A stretch of DNA of 64,000 nt from Hydrogenophaga sp. GTDB taxonomy: Bacteria > Pseudomonadota > Gammaproteobacteria > Burkholderiales > Burkholderiaceae_C. Location of the stretch: contig NZ_JAILWB010000004.1 of the NCBI RefSeq assembly GCF_025699295.1, forward strand, positions 1-64,000, given 5' to 3'. A model generated the notes under the pieces. It was not told the origin of the DNA. It worked only from the letters and a program-made list of their open reading frames with translations, and made no database searches. This document shows positions 50,654-59,883 of the stretch, piece by piece. The position numbers and the translations under genes are program-made. How positions within the stretch are numbered: the first letter of the stretch is position 1; each line of letters starts with the position of its first letter.

Positions 50654-53224
50654 TCAGTCCGCCGGCTGTTCCCCGAACGAGAAGCAGAAGCGCGCGCCCA
50701 CGCCGAGCCATCCCTCGCCCGTGATCTGGCCCCCATGGCGCTCGATGATGCGGCGCACGGTGGCCAGGCCGATGCCCGTGCCTTCGAACTCGCTGGGCAT
50801 GTGCAGGCGCTGGAATGGTTTGAACAGCTTGTCGATGTAGGCCATGTCGAAGCCCACTCCGTTGTCGCGCACATAGAACATGGCGGGCTCGGTGCCCACT
50901 GGCGGCAACTGGCCCCATTCGATCACCGTCGATTCCTTTGTCCGGCTGTACTTGAGCGCGTTGACCAGCAGGTTCTCCAGCACGATGCGCGCCAGGCGGG
51001 GGTCGCAATGCGCGTGCAGGCCGGGGGCGATGCGCAGCTCGATCTTGCGCTGCGGCTGCTTGAGCTGCTCGCTCTCCAGAATGCCGCTGGCCATCGCGCT
51101 CAGGTCCACGCGCTCGCGCTCCAGTCGACCCTGGCTCACACGTGCCAGTGCCAGCAGATCGTCGATCAGCGCGCCCATGCGCCGGGTCGAGCTCAGCACG
51201 CGGTCCAGCAGCTCGCGTTCTTCGGCGTTCAGGCGCCGGCCAACTTCTTCGTCGAGCAGCCGGGTGAAGCCGTCGATGGCCCGCAGCGGCGACTTGAGGT
51301 CGTGCGAGACCGAGTAGGCGAACGAGTCAAGTTCGGCATTGAGCTTCTGCAGGTCGGCCGTGCGCTCGCGCACACGCAATTCGAGCGTTTCATTCAGGCG
51401 CTGGATCTCGCGGTCGCGCCGCAGCCGCGCGAGCTCGGCGTTGGCACGACTGGCGTAGATGGCGATCAACGCCTGCACGTCGGGCCGCAACTGCAGCGGC
51501 TCGCGCCACACCGCGAAGACGACGCCGATGGCGGTGCCGTCCTCGTCCCTCAGGGCCTTGCCCAGGTAGGCCTGGCAACCCGAGTCGATCAGGCCCCTGG
51601 CCAGGGGGAAGTGCCGGGGCAGGTCGCTCGCGCAGATCAGCATCTCGGTCTGCTTCAGGCTCTGGCCACAGGGCGTGTTCTTCACATCGAAGCTGAAGTT
51701 GGGGCGCGCCTGCCCATTCTGCCGCACGGCAAGCGTGCGCACGCGGCCGTCGCTGCGGCATTCGCCGACGATCACCATGTCCGCGGCGATGGCCTCGCCC
51801 AAGTGGCGCGTGAGCGCGCCGAAAAAGGCCTCGCCCGTCTCGGCCGCCACGCCCCGGGCCACGCTCAGCAACAGGGCTTCGCGTTGTTTTTCCTCGCTGA
51901 TGTTGACGGTGCACGAGAGCACGCAGGGCTCGCCGTCGACCTCGATCAGCTCGGCCCACAGGCGCGTATCCACCAGCGAACCATCCTTGTGCCGCATGCG
52001 GGTTTCGTAGCCGTCGATGTGCCCGTCGCGCAGCAGCTGCGCGACAAAGGCCTCGCGGTCCTGTGGGGTCAGCCAGGAACCGACCTCGACCGATGTCTTG
52101 CCCTTGAGGTCCTCGGGCGCCATGCCCTGGGCGCGGTCCTCGGCCCGGTTGACGTCGATGAAGGATCCGTCGGAGAGGCGGCTGATCGTCATGTTCAGCG
52201 GGCTGAAGTTGAAGGCCTTGGCGAACTTTTCTTCCGAGCGCCGCAGGCGTTCCATGACCTCGTTCTGCGCGCTGATGTCGCTCACCGTGGTCATGATGAG
52301 CTTTTCCTCGGGGTCGTCACCCATCTCGCTGGAAACCAGCGCCTCGAAGGTGCTGCCATCCATGCGCAGGCCGCGCGCGGGGAACTGTTCGGCGCGGCGT
52401 GTCGTGAACAGGTGTTCCATGAACGCCTCACGCTGCGCGGGATCCGCCCACAGGAAGGTGTCCTGCCGCCCGAGCGCCTGCGCGCGCGTGTAGCCATAGC
52501 AGCGCTCGAACGCCGGGTTGACGTCCAGGATCATGCCCGAGCGCGCGGACTGCGCCACCATGGGACTGGGGCTGGTGTGGAAGATGCGGGCGAAGCGGTC
52601 GAGGTTGCGGTCGCGCTCCTGTTCGGTTCTCCTGCGCTGCTCCAGCGCTTCCTTCTGCCGTTCGAACGCCTCGCGCAACTGGCGCCCGCTGTGGTAGACC
52701 ATCACGGCCACCACCACCAGCGTGGCCGAATGGGTGATCCACACGCGCAGGCCGACTTCGAAATACGGCGTGGCGCTGAACCAGCCATGAACCTCCGCCA
52801 GCGTGAGCAGGCCGAGCGAGCCCACGCTGGCGACCACGGTGACGATCAGTGCGGTGCGGCCGAGAAAGGTGCCCGCGCCGGCCACGGCCGCGACGAACAG
52901 GAAGCCGACCGCGGTGCGCACCGAACCGTAGCTGATGACCGAGAAGATGGCGGCCGCCAGCGTGCCCGCCACGATCACGTGCGGCACGTAGTCCATGCGG
53001 TTCCAGCGCGCCATCGCATACGCCACGGCCGAGACCGCCACCAGGCCGCCGGCAATCCAGGCCTCGCGCTGCCCGGGGCTGGCGAGCAGCAGGTCGATCA
53101 CCAGCACCACGGAGGCGGCCAGGCCAGTCAGCAGCGCCAGCAGCGTCAGCACGCGCTTGCGCTGATCTTCCGATGGCGTCGCGTCGGCGACCGTGTCCTG
53201 TGGGTGCGAGGAATGGGTCGGCAT
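50654..53224 (-). CDS. membrane PAS/GAF sensor histidine kinase
   Basis: An 856-residue kinase. Six membrane segments at about 25-185; a coiled-coil linker (LREAFERQKEALEQRRRTEQERD); PAS 1 at about 205-325 and PAS 2 at about 335-450 (with TVSDISAQNE and CTVNISEEKQ PAC ends); GAF at about 460-600; HisKA with SVSHDLKSPLRAID (His near residue 640); HATPase_c with LENLLVNALKYS, VRDNGVGFDM and GTGIGLATVRRIIERHGG. No receiver domain and no response regulator adjacent, so it is an orphan kinase. 16 bp downstream of the sulfurtransferase gene. Confidence 0.92.
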   Translation of the reverse strand: MPTHSSHPQDTVADATPSEDQRKRVLTLLALLTGLAASVVLVIDLLLASPGQREAWIAGGLVAVSAVAYAMARWNRMDYVPHVIVAGTLAAAIFSVISYGSVRTAVGFLFVAAVAGAGTFLGRTALIVTVVASVGSLGLLTLAEVHGWFSATPYFEVGLRVWITHSATLVVVAVMVYHSGRQLREAFERQKEALEQRRRTEQERDRNLDRFARIFHTSPSPMVAQSARSGMILDVNPAFERCYGYTRAQALGRQDTFLWADPAQREAFMEHLFTTRRAEQFPARGLRMDGSTFEALVSSEMGDDPEEKLIMTTVSDISAQNEVMERLRRSEEKFAKAFNFSPLNMTISRLSDGSFIDVNRAEDRAQGMAPEDLKGKTSVEVGSWLTPQDREAFVAQLLRDGHIDGYETRMRHKDGSLVDTRLWAELIEVDGEPCVLSCTVNISEEKQREALLLSVARGVAAETGEAFFGALTRHLGEAIAADMVIVGECRSDGRVRTLAVRQNGQARPNFSFDVKNTPCGQSLKQTEMLICASDLPRHFPLARGLIDSGCQAYLGKALRDEDGTAIGVVFAVWREPLQLRPDVQALIAIYASRANAELARLRRDREIQRLNETLELRVRERTADLQKLNAELDSFAYSVSHDLKSPLRAIDGFTRLLDEEVGRRLNAEERELLDRVLSSTRRMGALIDDLLALARVSQGRLERERVDLSAMASGILESEQLKQPQRKIELRIAPGLHAHCDPRLARIVLENLLVNALKYSRTKESTVIEWGQLPPVGTEPAMFYVRDNGVGFDMAYIDKLFKPFQRLHMPSEFEGTGIGLATVRRIIERHGGQITGEGWLGVGARFCFSFGEQPAD

Positions 53225-53240
53225 GAACGGCGAAGCCTCG

Positions 53241-54098
53241 TCAGCCCCGGGCCACCGGCAGGTCAGGCGTGTTGCACCACTCGCTCCAGCTGCCAGGGTA
53301 GAGACGGGTGCGGCCCAGGCCGGCGATCTCCATGGCCAGCAAGTTGGGCACGGCGCTCACGCCGCTGCCACAGTGGTGCACCACGCTGGCCGGGTCGTGG
53401 CCGGCCAGCAGGCGCTCGAACTCGCGGCGCAATTCGCCCGCGGGCTTGAAGCGGCCGTCGGGCAGCACGTTGTCGCTGAAGGGCCGGTTGAGCGCGCCGG
53501 GGATGTGGCCCGCGACCGGATCCAGTGGTTCGGTTTCGCCGCGAAAGCGCGCGGCCGCTCGGGCGTCGATCAGCGTGAGGCCGGGGCGGCCCAGTGCGCT
53601 GGCGATCTGCTCGGTGGAAGCCGTGTCCACCAGTGGCTCTCGCAACTCGAATCGGGCGGGGGCGGGCGGCTCGGCCGGGCCTGACACCAGCGCGCCACCT
53701 GCGGCCTCCCACGCCGCCAGCCCGCCGTCGAGCACGGCCACCGCCTCGTGTCCGCACCACTTGAGCATCCACCACAGGCGGCCGCTGGTGGCGATGGCCT
53801 GGCGGTCCAGCACCACGGCCTGCATGCCGTTGTGCAGACCCAGGGCACCCAGGCGCGCTGCGAAGGTGGCGCGCGAGGGCAGCGGATGGCGCCCACCGCT
53901 GGCGCGATCCGCCGCGGCCTTGTCGCTCAGATGGTGGTCCAGGTGCACATGGGCCGAGCCCGGGATGTGCCCGGCCTCGAACAATGCCGCGCCAGCGGCG
54001 GGGTTCATCAGCTCGAAACTGCAGTCCATCACCCGCAACGGCGCGCCGCTGGCCATGAGCTGCTGCAACTGGGGGGCGGTGATCACGGTCGTGTACAT
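53241..54098 (-). CDS. sseA: 3-mercaptopyruvate / thiosulfate sulfurtransferase
   Basis: A 285-residue two-domain rhodanese. The inactive N-terminal domain (VMDCSFELMNPAAGAALFEAGHIPGSAHV) precedes the catalytic domain with Cys243 in HCGSGVSAVPNLLAME; the CG-S-G-V-x-A loop fits mercaptopyruvate sulfurtransferase better than thiosulfate-specific CRxGx[R/T]. It transfers sulfane sulfur to cyanide or thiols. ATG 54098 chosen for the MYTTVITAPQLQQLM start. Between an EamA transporter (22 bp upstream) and the kinase. Confidence 0.88.
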   Translation of the reverse strand: MYTTVITAPQLQQLMASGAPLRVMDCSFELMNPAAGAALFEAGHIPGSAHVHLDHHLSDKAAADRASGGRHPLPSRATFAARLGALGLHNGMQAVVLDRQAIATSGRLWWMLKWCGHEAVAVLDGGLAAWEAAGGALVSGPAEPPAPARFELREPLVDTASTEQIASALGRPGLTLIDARAAARFRGETEPLDPVAGHIPGALNRPFSDNVLPDGRFKPAGELRREFERLLAGHDPASVVHHCGSGVSAVPNLLAMEIAGLGRTRLYPGSWSEWCNTPDLPVARG

Positions 54099-54120
54099 GC
54101 GCGCATTGTGCTGCAGGGGC

Positions 54121-55011
54121 TCAGTGCTCCTCGGCTGGCGCGTTGGGAACGGCGCGGCTGCGCAGCACCGTGGCCACGATGCCGCTGAGCACGATGAGCG
54201 CCATGCCAAGCCAGCCCATCAGAGGCAACTGCTCGCCAAAGAAGAGCAGGCCGTACAGGCCCGCAAAGACGATGCCGGAGTACTGCAGGTTGGCCACGAC
54301 CATGGTGGCACCGCGCGAATAGGCGCGCGTCATGCAGAGCTGACCGAACACCGCCAGCAGGCCGATGGGCAGCAGCCACAGGGCACTGGGCCAGTGCCAG
54401 GCGCTCGCGCCCGTGAACAGCATGCCCAGTGCACCCGCGAGCACGGCGCCCAGGGAGAAATAGAACACGGTGCGGCTTTCGGGCTCGCCCGCCTTGGAGA
54501 GCGCGGCCACCTGCAGATAGGCGAAGGCCGCAAAGATGCCCGAGAGCAGGCCCACGAGCGCGCCCAGCATCTGGTGTTCGTCCAGCGTGGGGCGCAGCAT
54601 CATGCCCACGCCCACAAACCCGGCGAGCACGGTCAGGAACAGCGGGCCCTGCCGCCGCACCGGGGTGTCGCGCCCCTGCATCAGCACCGCACCCCCGAGC
54701 AGGAAGGCCGCGATCCAGACGCTGCTCATGTAGTTGAGCGTCATGGCCGTGGCCAGGGGCAGGGCGGCGATGGCATAGAACCACGCGGCCAGGGCCGTCA
54801 CGCCCACGACGCTGCGCCAGAAATGCATCATGGGCAACCGGGTGCGCAGCGACACGCCGTTCATGCGCGTCATGCCGATCAGAAAGAGCACACCCACGAC
54901 ACCGCGGTAACAGACGATCTCGAAGCTGTTGAAATGCGCCGACGCGAATTTGATGCACACGCCCATGCTGGCGAAGAACAGCGAGGCCAGCAGCATCCAG
55001 AGCGCGTGCAT
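54121..55011 (-). CDS. EamA/DMT-family transporter
   Basis: A 296-residue membrane protein with ten predicted helices in two EamA repeats: MHALWMLLASLFFASMGVCIKFA through ATAMTLNYMSSVWIAAFLLGG, and LSGIFAAFAYLQVAALSKAGEPESRTVFYFSLGAV through LQYSGIVFAGLYGLLFFGEQLP. Drug/metabolite exporters; substrate unknown. ATG 55011 is 64 bp after the Rieske oxygenase stop. Confidence 0.88.
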   Translation of the reverse strand: MHALWMLLASLFFASMGVCIKFASAHFNSFEIVCYRGVVGVLFLIGMTRMNGVSLRTRLPMMHFWRSVVGVTALAAWFYAIAALPLATAMTLNYMSSVWIAAFLLGGAVLMQGRDTPVRRQGPLFLTVLAGFVGVGMMLRPTLDEHQMLGALVGLLSGIFAAFAYLQVAALSKAGEPESRTVFYFSLGAVLAGALGMLFTGASAWHWPSALWLLPIGLLAVFGQLCMTRAYSRGATMVVANLQYSGIVFAGLYGLLFFGEQLPLMGWLGMALIVLSGIVATVLRSRAVPNAPAEEH

Positions 55012-55075
55012 GGCTACCTCGCGCTCACGCAGCGAAAAAGAGCGTTCGCCACGATCGAGCGGTAGCCGTCCAGAG

Positions 55076-56281
55076 TCACCGCGGAACGGGCTTTGCCAGG
55101 CCGCTGGTGACGCCCCCCAGGGGGGATGACGCCGCAGGCGGCGCGGGGGGGCACATCTTCGCTCTGTACCACTCATGGAAATGCTGCATGCCGTCTTCCA
55201 TCGGGCTCTGATAGGGGCCGACCTCGTTGTCGCCGCGCGCGAGCAGGGCCTTGCGCCCGGCGTCCATGCGCTCGGCGATTTCGTCGTCCTCTATGCAGGT
55301 CTCCATGTAGGCCGCGCGCTGGGCCTCGACGAATTCGCGTTCGAAGGCGGCGATTTCCTCGGGGTAGTAGAACTCGACCATGTTGAGGGTTTTGTCCACG
55401 CTCACCGGGTGCAGGGTGGACACCGTCAGCACGTGCGGGTACCACTCGACCATGATGTGCGGGTAGTAGGTGAGCCAGATCGCACCGTGCGCGGGCATCT
55501 GGCCCTGGCGGTACTGCATCAGTTGCTCGTGCCAGCGCTGGTAGACCGGGCTGCCGGCCTTGCCCAGCAGGTTCGCCGGGCCCACCGTCTGCACGGAGTA
55601 ATCAGGCTTGAATTCCCAGCGCAGGTCCTCGCAGGTGACGAAGCCACCCAGGCCCGGGTGGAAAGGCGCGACGTGGTAGTCCTCCAGGTAGACCTCGATG
55701 AAGGTCTTCCAGTTGTAGTTGCACTCGTGCAGTTCCACATGGTCGAGCACCATGCCTTCGAAGTCGAGCGCCGCGCGCGGCCCCATGTTCGCCAGGTCGG
55801 CCTGCACGTCGCGGCCGTTGTCCTCGAACAGCAGGCCGTTCCACTCGCGCAGTGGGTAGTTGTTGAGGTTCAGGCAGGGGTCGTGCTCGAAGTGTGGCGC
55901 GCCCAGCAACTGGCCCGCCTGCGCGCCGTGCGCGCCGCTGTAGGTCCAGCGGTGAAGGGGGCAGACGATGTTGCCGCCGGCGTGCCCGCTGCGCGACTCG
56001 CCCAGGTTGCCGCGGCCCTTGAGCATGACGGCCTGGCGGTGGCGGCAGACGTTGGAGATCAGTTCCACACCTTTGTCCGTTCGCACGAGCGCGCGACCAC
56101 CGGCCTCCTGGGGCAGGGCGTGGTAGTCCCCGACGTTGGGGACCGCGAGTTGGTGCCCCACATACCGGGGCCCGCGCTGGAAGAGGGTTTCCTTCTCGCG
56201 CTGGAACAGCGCCTCGCTGAAATAGCTGGAAACCGGAAGTTGGCTTGCGGCCTGCTGCAGTTGAAGACTTAAATCAGACAT
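55076..56281 (-). CDS. Rieske-type aromatic ring-hydroxylating oxygenase, alpha subunit
   Basis: A 401-residue oxygenase. Rieske [2Fe-2S] ligands C79-x-H81 (CRH) and C107-P-L-H110; mononuclear iron site NYNWKTFIEVYLEDYHVAPFHPG with His203 and His208. It would hydroxylate or demethylate an organic substrate with a reductase encoded elsewhere; none is adjacent. C-terminal residues after about 378 (PPAPPAASSPLGGVTS) are low-complexity and encoded by a palindromic repeat (55112-55152), probably a repeat captured into the reading frame. First gene of the minus-strand operon to the kinase. Confidence 0.85.
   Translation of the reverse strand: MSDLSLQLQQAASQLPVSSYFSEALFQREKETLFQRGPRYVGHQLAVPNVGDYHALPQEAGGRALVRTDKGVELISNVCRHRQAVMLKGRGNLGESRSGHAGGNIVCPLHRWTYSGAHGAQAGQLLGAPHFEHDPCLNLNNYPLREWNGLLFEDNGRDVQADLANMGPRAALDFEGMVLDHVELHECNYNWKTFIEVYLEDYHVAPFHPGLGGFVTCEDLRWEFKPDYSVQTVGPANLLGKAGSPVYQRWHEQLMQYRQGQMPAHGAIWLTYYPHIMVEWYPHVLTVSTLHPVSVDKTLNMVEFYYPEEIAAFEREFVEAQRAAYMETCIEDDEIAERMDAGRKALLARGDNEVGPYQSPMEDGMQHFHEWYRAKMCPPAPPAASSPLGGVTSGLAKPVPR
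55112..55152. repeat. palindromic repeat forming the 3' end of the Rieske oxygenase gene
   Basis: Two adjacent palindromes, CCCCCC-A-GGGGGG (55113-55125) and CGCCGC-AG-GCGGCG (55130-55143), with an outer GCCCCCC / GGGGGGC pairing. They encode the Pro/Ala/Gly-rich tail of the oxygenase. Similar elements commonly lie at gene ends in related bacteria, in my recollection. Confidence 0.5.
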
Positions 56282-56582
56282 GGTGGTCCTGACCTAGAGA
56301 CTCCCCCTATGAAGGGGCAGGGTAAGCGCTGTGCTCGTCAGACGAATTCGCGCGGGATGGGTGGGGTGGTGCGTCCCTCCGGACAGGAACTGTCCGTAGT
56401 GAAGAGAAGTGAAGAAAAAAAGAACGCGGATTGTACCCCGGGGGGCAAAGCCCTTGCCGGGCATAAAATGCCCGTTTCACAAGGCTGTCTGCAGGGCGCG
56501 GGGATCGGTTGAGACGAGGTCCGGCGCCTCCCGCGACGAAGCCCTCTTGGTGGCCCGCGATGGGCCTCAGCAATCTGGATCC
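56282..56582. other. divergent promoter region, no gene
   Basis: A 301-bp gap between the Rieske oxygenase and xseB. An A-rich stretch (GAAGAAAAAAAGAACG near 56411-56426) and a perfect hairpin CGGGCAT-AAA-ATGCCCG (56458-56474), whose CATAAAAT resembles a -10 element, are the main features. No coding sequence is credible here. Confidence 0.5.
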
Positions 56583-56840
56583 ATGCCCACACCTTCCCCC
56601 TCCCGTGCACCGCGCGCGGCCTCCACCCCACCTGCCGCAGCCAGCTACGAGGCGGCGCTCGACGAGCTGGAGCAGCTGGTGGCCCAGCTCGACGCCGGCC
56701 AGTTGCCGCTGGACCAGTTGCTGACCCGTTACCAGCGTGGTGCCGAGCTGCTCGCCTTCTGCCGCACCCGGCTGGAAGAGGTCGAGAACCAGATCAAGGT
56801 GCTCGAAGGTGGCACGCTCAAGCCCTGGGATGCCGCTTGA
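56583..56840 (+). CDS. xseB: exodeoxyribonuclease VII small subunit
   Basis: An 85-residue Xse[55 protein letters not shown] in segments is the family helical hairpin that binds the XseA large subunit. The first 20 residues ([20 protein letters not shown]) are a disordered extension. The large subunit gene is not in the window, as usual. Its TGA overlaps the TTG start of ispA. Confidence 0.92.
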   Translation: MPTPSPSRAPRAASTPPAAASYEAALDELEQLVAQLDAGQLPLDQLLTRYQRGAELLAFCRTRLEEVENQIKVLEGGTLKPWDAA

Positions 56841-57748
56841 ACGCCGTGCTGTCCGACACCGATGCTTTCGTGACATGGCGCAGCGCGCAGCAGGCCTCGG
56901 TGGAGCGCGCGCTCGAGCGCTGGGTGCCGTCCGACGCGCCGGCCGGGCTGGGCGATGCCATGCGCTATGCGGTGCTCGACGGTGGCAAGCGCCTGCGCCC
57001 CTTGCTGGTGCTGGCCACCTGCGAGGCCGTGGGCGGACACCACGAGGCCGCGCTGCGCGCGGCCTGCGCCGTGGAGCTGATCCACGCCTACTCGCTGGTA
57101 CACGACGACATGCCGTGCATGGACAACGATGTGCTGCGAAGGGGAAAGCCCACGGTGCACGTGCGCTTCGGCCAGGCGCAGGCCTTGCTGGCGGGTGACG
57201 CGTTGCAGGCGCTGGCGTTCGAGTTGCTGGTGCCCGGCGATGGCAGCGTGGGCGACGCCATGAGCGCGCGCCTGTGCCGCCTGCTCGCGCTTTCGGCGGG
57301 TGCCGACGGCATGGCCGGCGGACAGGCTGTCGACCTGGCCAGTGTCGGTGTGGCTCTGGACCTCGCCTCGCTCGAAGCCATGCACCGCCGCAAGACGGGT
57401 GCCCTGCTGCAGGCCAGCGTGGTGATGGGGGCGGCCACCGGCACGCCGTCGCATGACGTGCAGGCCTTGCTCGCGCGCTACGGTGCCAGCCTGGGCCTGG
57501 CATTCCAGGTGGTGGACGACATCCTGGACGTGACCGCGGATTCGGCCACGCTGGGCAAGACCGCAGGCAAGGACGCCGCCGCCGACAAACCCACCTTCGT
57601 CTCCCTGATGGGCCTGGCCGGAGCGCAGGCCTATGCCGACCGCGTGCTGGACCAGGCCCACGATGCCTTGCGCCGCAGCGGTCTCGACCACAGCCATGCC
57701 CACACCCTGCACGCCCTGGCCGACTGGGTGGGGCGGCGCGTTTCCTGA
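56837..57748 (+). CDS. ispA: (2E,6E)-farnesyl diphosphate synthase
   Basis: A 303-residue class I prenyltransferase that condenses IPP with DMAPP/GPP. First Asp-rich motif [11 protein letters not shown], second [21 protein letters not shown] binds IPP. The start is TTG 56837, overlapping the xseB stop (TTGA), supported by the N-terminal alignment [16 protein letters not shown]. Feeds quinone and cell-wall isoprenoids; coupled to dxs, which begins 25 bp after its stop. Confidence 0.94.
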   Translation: MNAVLSDTDAFVTWRSAQQASVERALERWVPSDAPAGLGDAMRYAVLDGGKRLRPLLVLATCEAVGGHHEAALRAACAVELIHAYSLVHDDMPCMDNDVLRRGKPTVHVRFGQAQALLAGDALQALAFELLVPGDGSVGDAMSARLCRLLALSAGADGMAGGQAVDLASVGVALDLASLEAMHRRKTGALLQASVVMGAATGTPSHDVQALLARYGASLGLAFQVVDDILDVTADSATLGKTAGKDAAADKPTFVSLMGLAGAQAYADRVLDQAHDALRRSGLDHSHAHTLHALADWVGRRVS

Positions 57749-57773
57749 CGGGCCACGCAGGCCCGATACTCCC

Positions 57774-59690
57774 ATGACCCAAGCGCCCCTGCCCATGAGC
57801 TCCCTGCTGTCGACCATCGACTCGCCCGCTGACCTGCGCCGTCTCACGCGCGCGCAGCTCCCGCCGCTGGCCGCCGAACTGCGCGCCTTCCTGCTGGAGA
57901 GCGTGGCACGCACCGGCGGGCACCTCAGTTCCAACCTGGGCACGGTGGAGCTCACCGTGGCGCTGCACTACGTGTTCAATACGCCCGAGGACCGGCTGGT
58001 CTGGGACGTGGGTCACCAGACCTACCCGCACAAGATCCTCACCGGCCGGCGCGAGCGCATGAACACGCTGCGCCAGTTCGGTGGCATCAGCGGCTTTCCG
58101 CGCCGCAGCGAGAGCGAATACGACACTTTCGGCACCGCGCACTCGTCCACCAGCATCTCGGCCGCGCTCGGCATGGCGCTGGCGGCGAAAATCAAGGGCG
58201 ACCAGCGCAAGGCTGTGGCCATCATCGGCGACGGCGCCATGACCGCCGGCATGGCCTTCGAAGCCCTGAACAACGCGGGCGTCGCCGAGGGCCGTCTGCT
58301 GGTGGTGCTCAACGACAACGACATGTCGATCTCTCCGCCCGTGGGCGCACTCAACCGCTACCTCGCCCAACTCATGAGCGGGCAGTTCTACGCCGCGGCG
58401 AAGAACGTGGGCAAGCAGGTGCTCAAGGGCGCGCCGCCCCTGTTCGAGCTGGCCAAGCGCTTCGAGGAGCACGCCAAGGGCATGGTCGTACCCGCGACCC
58501 TGTTCGAGAAGTTCGGCTTCAACTACATCGGCCCGATCGACGGCCATGACCTCGACTCGCTGATTCCCACGCTGGAGAACATCCGCCACCTGCTCGACAC
58601 CGACAGCGGCCCGCAGTTCCTGCACGTGGTGACGAAGAAAGGGCAGGGCTACAAGCTTGCGGAGGCCGATCCGATCGCGTACCACGGCCCTGGCGTGTTC
58701 GATCCTTCGGTGGGTCTGACCAAGCCGGCAACGCCGCCCAGGACCACCTTCACCCAGGTGTTCGGCCAGTGGCTGTGCGACATGGCCGAGGCCGATCCGC
58801 GTCTGGTCGGCATCACGCCGGCCATGCGCGAGGGCTCGGGCATGGTCGAGTTCGAACGCCGATTCCCGGCGCGCTACTTCGATGTCGGCATCGCAGAACA
58901 GCACGCGGTGACCTTCGCCGCCGGTCTGGCCTGCGAAGGCCTCAAGCCGGTGGTGGCAATCTACTCGACCTTCCTGCAGCGCGCCTACGACCAGCTCATC
59001 CACGACGTGGCGCTGCAGAACCTGCCCGTGGTGTTTGCGCTCGATCGCGCGGGCCTGGTGGGTGCCGACGGCGCCACCCACGCCGGTGCCTACGACATCG
59101 CTTACCTGCGCTGCATTCCCAACATGGCGGTGGCCTGCCCGGCCGACGAGGCCGAGTGCCGGCAATTGCTCAGCACCGCGTTCGAGCAGAACCACCCAGT
59201 GGCCGTGCGCTATCCGCGCGGTGCGGGTGCCGGCGTGGCGCGGCCCGTGGATCTCCAGGGCCTGCCCTATGGCCGGGGTGAACTCCGGCGCCAGGGCCGT
59301 GGTGTCGCCATCCTGGCCTTCGGCACGCTGCTGCAGCCCGCGCTGGCGGCCGGCGAGGTGCTGGGCGCGAGCGTGGCCAACATGCGCTGGGTCAAGCCGC
59401 TCGACCTCGATCTGCTGCGCGAGCTCGCGCGCACCCACGAGGCCCTGGTGACGGTGGAAGAGGGCAGCATCCAGGGCGGGGCGGGCGCGGCTGTGCTCGA
59501 AGCCTTGCAGGCCGAGGGACTGACGCTGCCGGTGTTGCAGCTGGGCCTGCCCGACACCTTCATCGAGCACGGTGACCCGGCCCGGCTGCTCGCCATGGAG
59601 GGCCTGGACGCGGCCGGCATCGAGGGCTCGGTGCGCAAGCGCTTCGGCTCCTTGTTGCACGCGTCGCCTGGCCTCAAGCGCGTGAGCTGA
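57774..59690 (+). CDS. dxs: 1-deoxy-D-xylulose-5-phosphate synthase
   Basis: A 638-residue thiamine-diphosphate enzyme catalysing the first step of the MEP isoprenoid pathway from pyruvate and glyceraldehyde-3-phosphate. [15 protein letters not shown], the ThDP motif [18 protein letters not shown]...[25 protein letters not shown] and PGLKRVS at the end are all present. ATG 57774 gives the [24 protein letters not shown] start. Operon with xseB and ispA. Confidence 0.95.
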   Translation: MTQAPLPMSSLLSTIDSPADLRRLTRAQLPPLAAELRAFLLESVARTGGHLSSNLGTVELTVALHYVFNTPEDRLVWDVGHQTYPHKILTGRRERMNTLRQFGGISGFPRRSESEYDTFGTAHSSTSISAALGMALAAKIKGDQRKAVAIIGDGAMTAGMAFEALNNAGVAEGRLLVVLNDNDMSISPPVGALNRYLAQLMSGQFYAAAKNVGKQVLKGAPPLFELAKRFEEHAKGMVVPATLFEKFGFNYIGPIDGHDLDSLIPTLENIRHLLDTDSGPQFLHVVTKKGQGYKLAEADPIAYHGPGVFDPSVGLTKPATPPRTTFTQVFGQWLCDMAEADPRLVGITPAMREGSGMVEFERRFPARYFDVGIAEQHAVTFAAGLACEGLKPVVAIYSTFLQRAYDQLIHDVALQNLPVVFALDRAGLVGADGATHAGAYDIAYLRCIPNMAVACPADEAECRQLLSTAFEQNHPVAVRYPRGAGAGVARPVDLQGLPYGRGELRRQGRGVAILAFGTLLQPALAAGEVLGASVANMRWVKPLDLDLLRELARTHEALVTVEEGSIQGGAGAAVLEALQAEGLTLPVLQLGLPDTFIEHGDPARLLAMEGLDAAGIEGSVRKRFGSLLHASPGLKRVS

Positions 59691-59698
59691 CCGACGAG

Positions 59699-59723
59699 GC
59701 TTCGCCGACCCCGGTCGCGAAGC
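59699..59723 (+). terminator. weak hairpin after dxs
   Basis: GCTTCGC pairs with GCGAAGC across an 11-base loop, 9 bases after the dxs stop. No T-tract follows, so termination is doubtful. Confidence 0.3.
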
Positions 59724-59801
59724 TTGCAAGAGGCTGAACGCTTGGCCCGTGCAGGCCTTTCTTCGAGGGAAAACCCCCGAATCCCTGCGGTAGGGGCTTC
59801 C

Positions 59802-59807
59802 TACAAT
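59802..59807 (+). promoter_or_regulatory. candidate -10 of the TRAP transporter operon
   Basis: TACAAT (in CTTCCTACAATGCCC), 76 bp upstream of the dctP start. The same CTTCCTACAAT context precedes uvrD. The -35 element is not clear. Confidence 0.4.
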
Positions 59808-59883
59808 GCCCTTTGACTGACAAGTCTCCTGCCTGTCTTGCTGGGCCGGGTGTATTCACATACCAACCACGGAGTCAATCAAT

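Noticed and set aside
55020..55180. Extended N-terminus of the EamA transporter
   Set aside because: The upstream in-frame segment is Arg/Pro-rich and overlaps the Rieske gene end; the first membrane helix begins at MHALWMLLASLFF.
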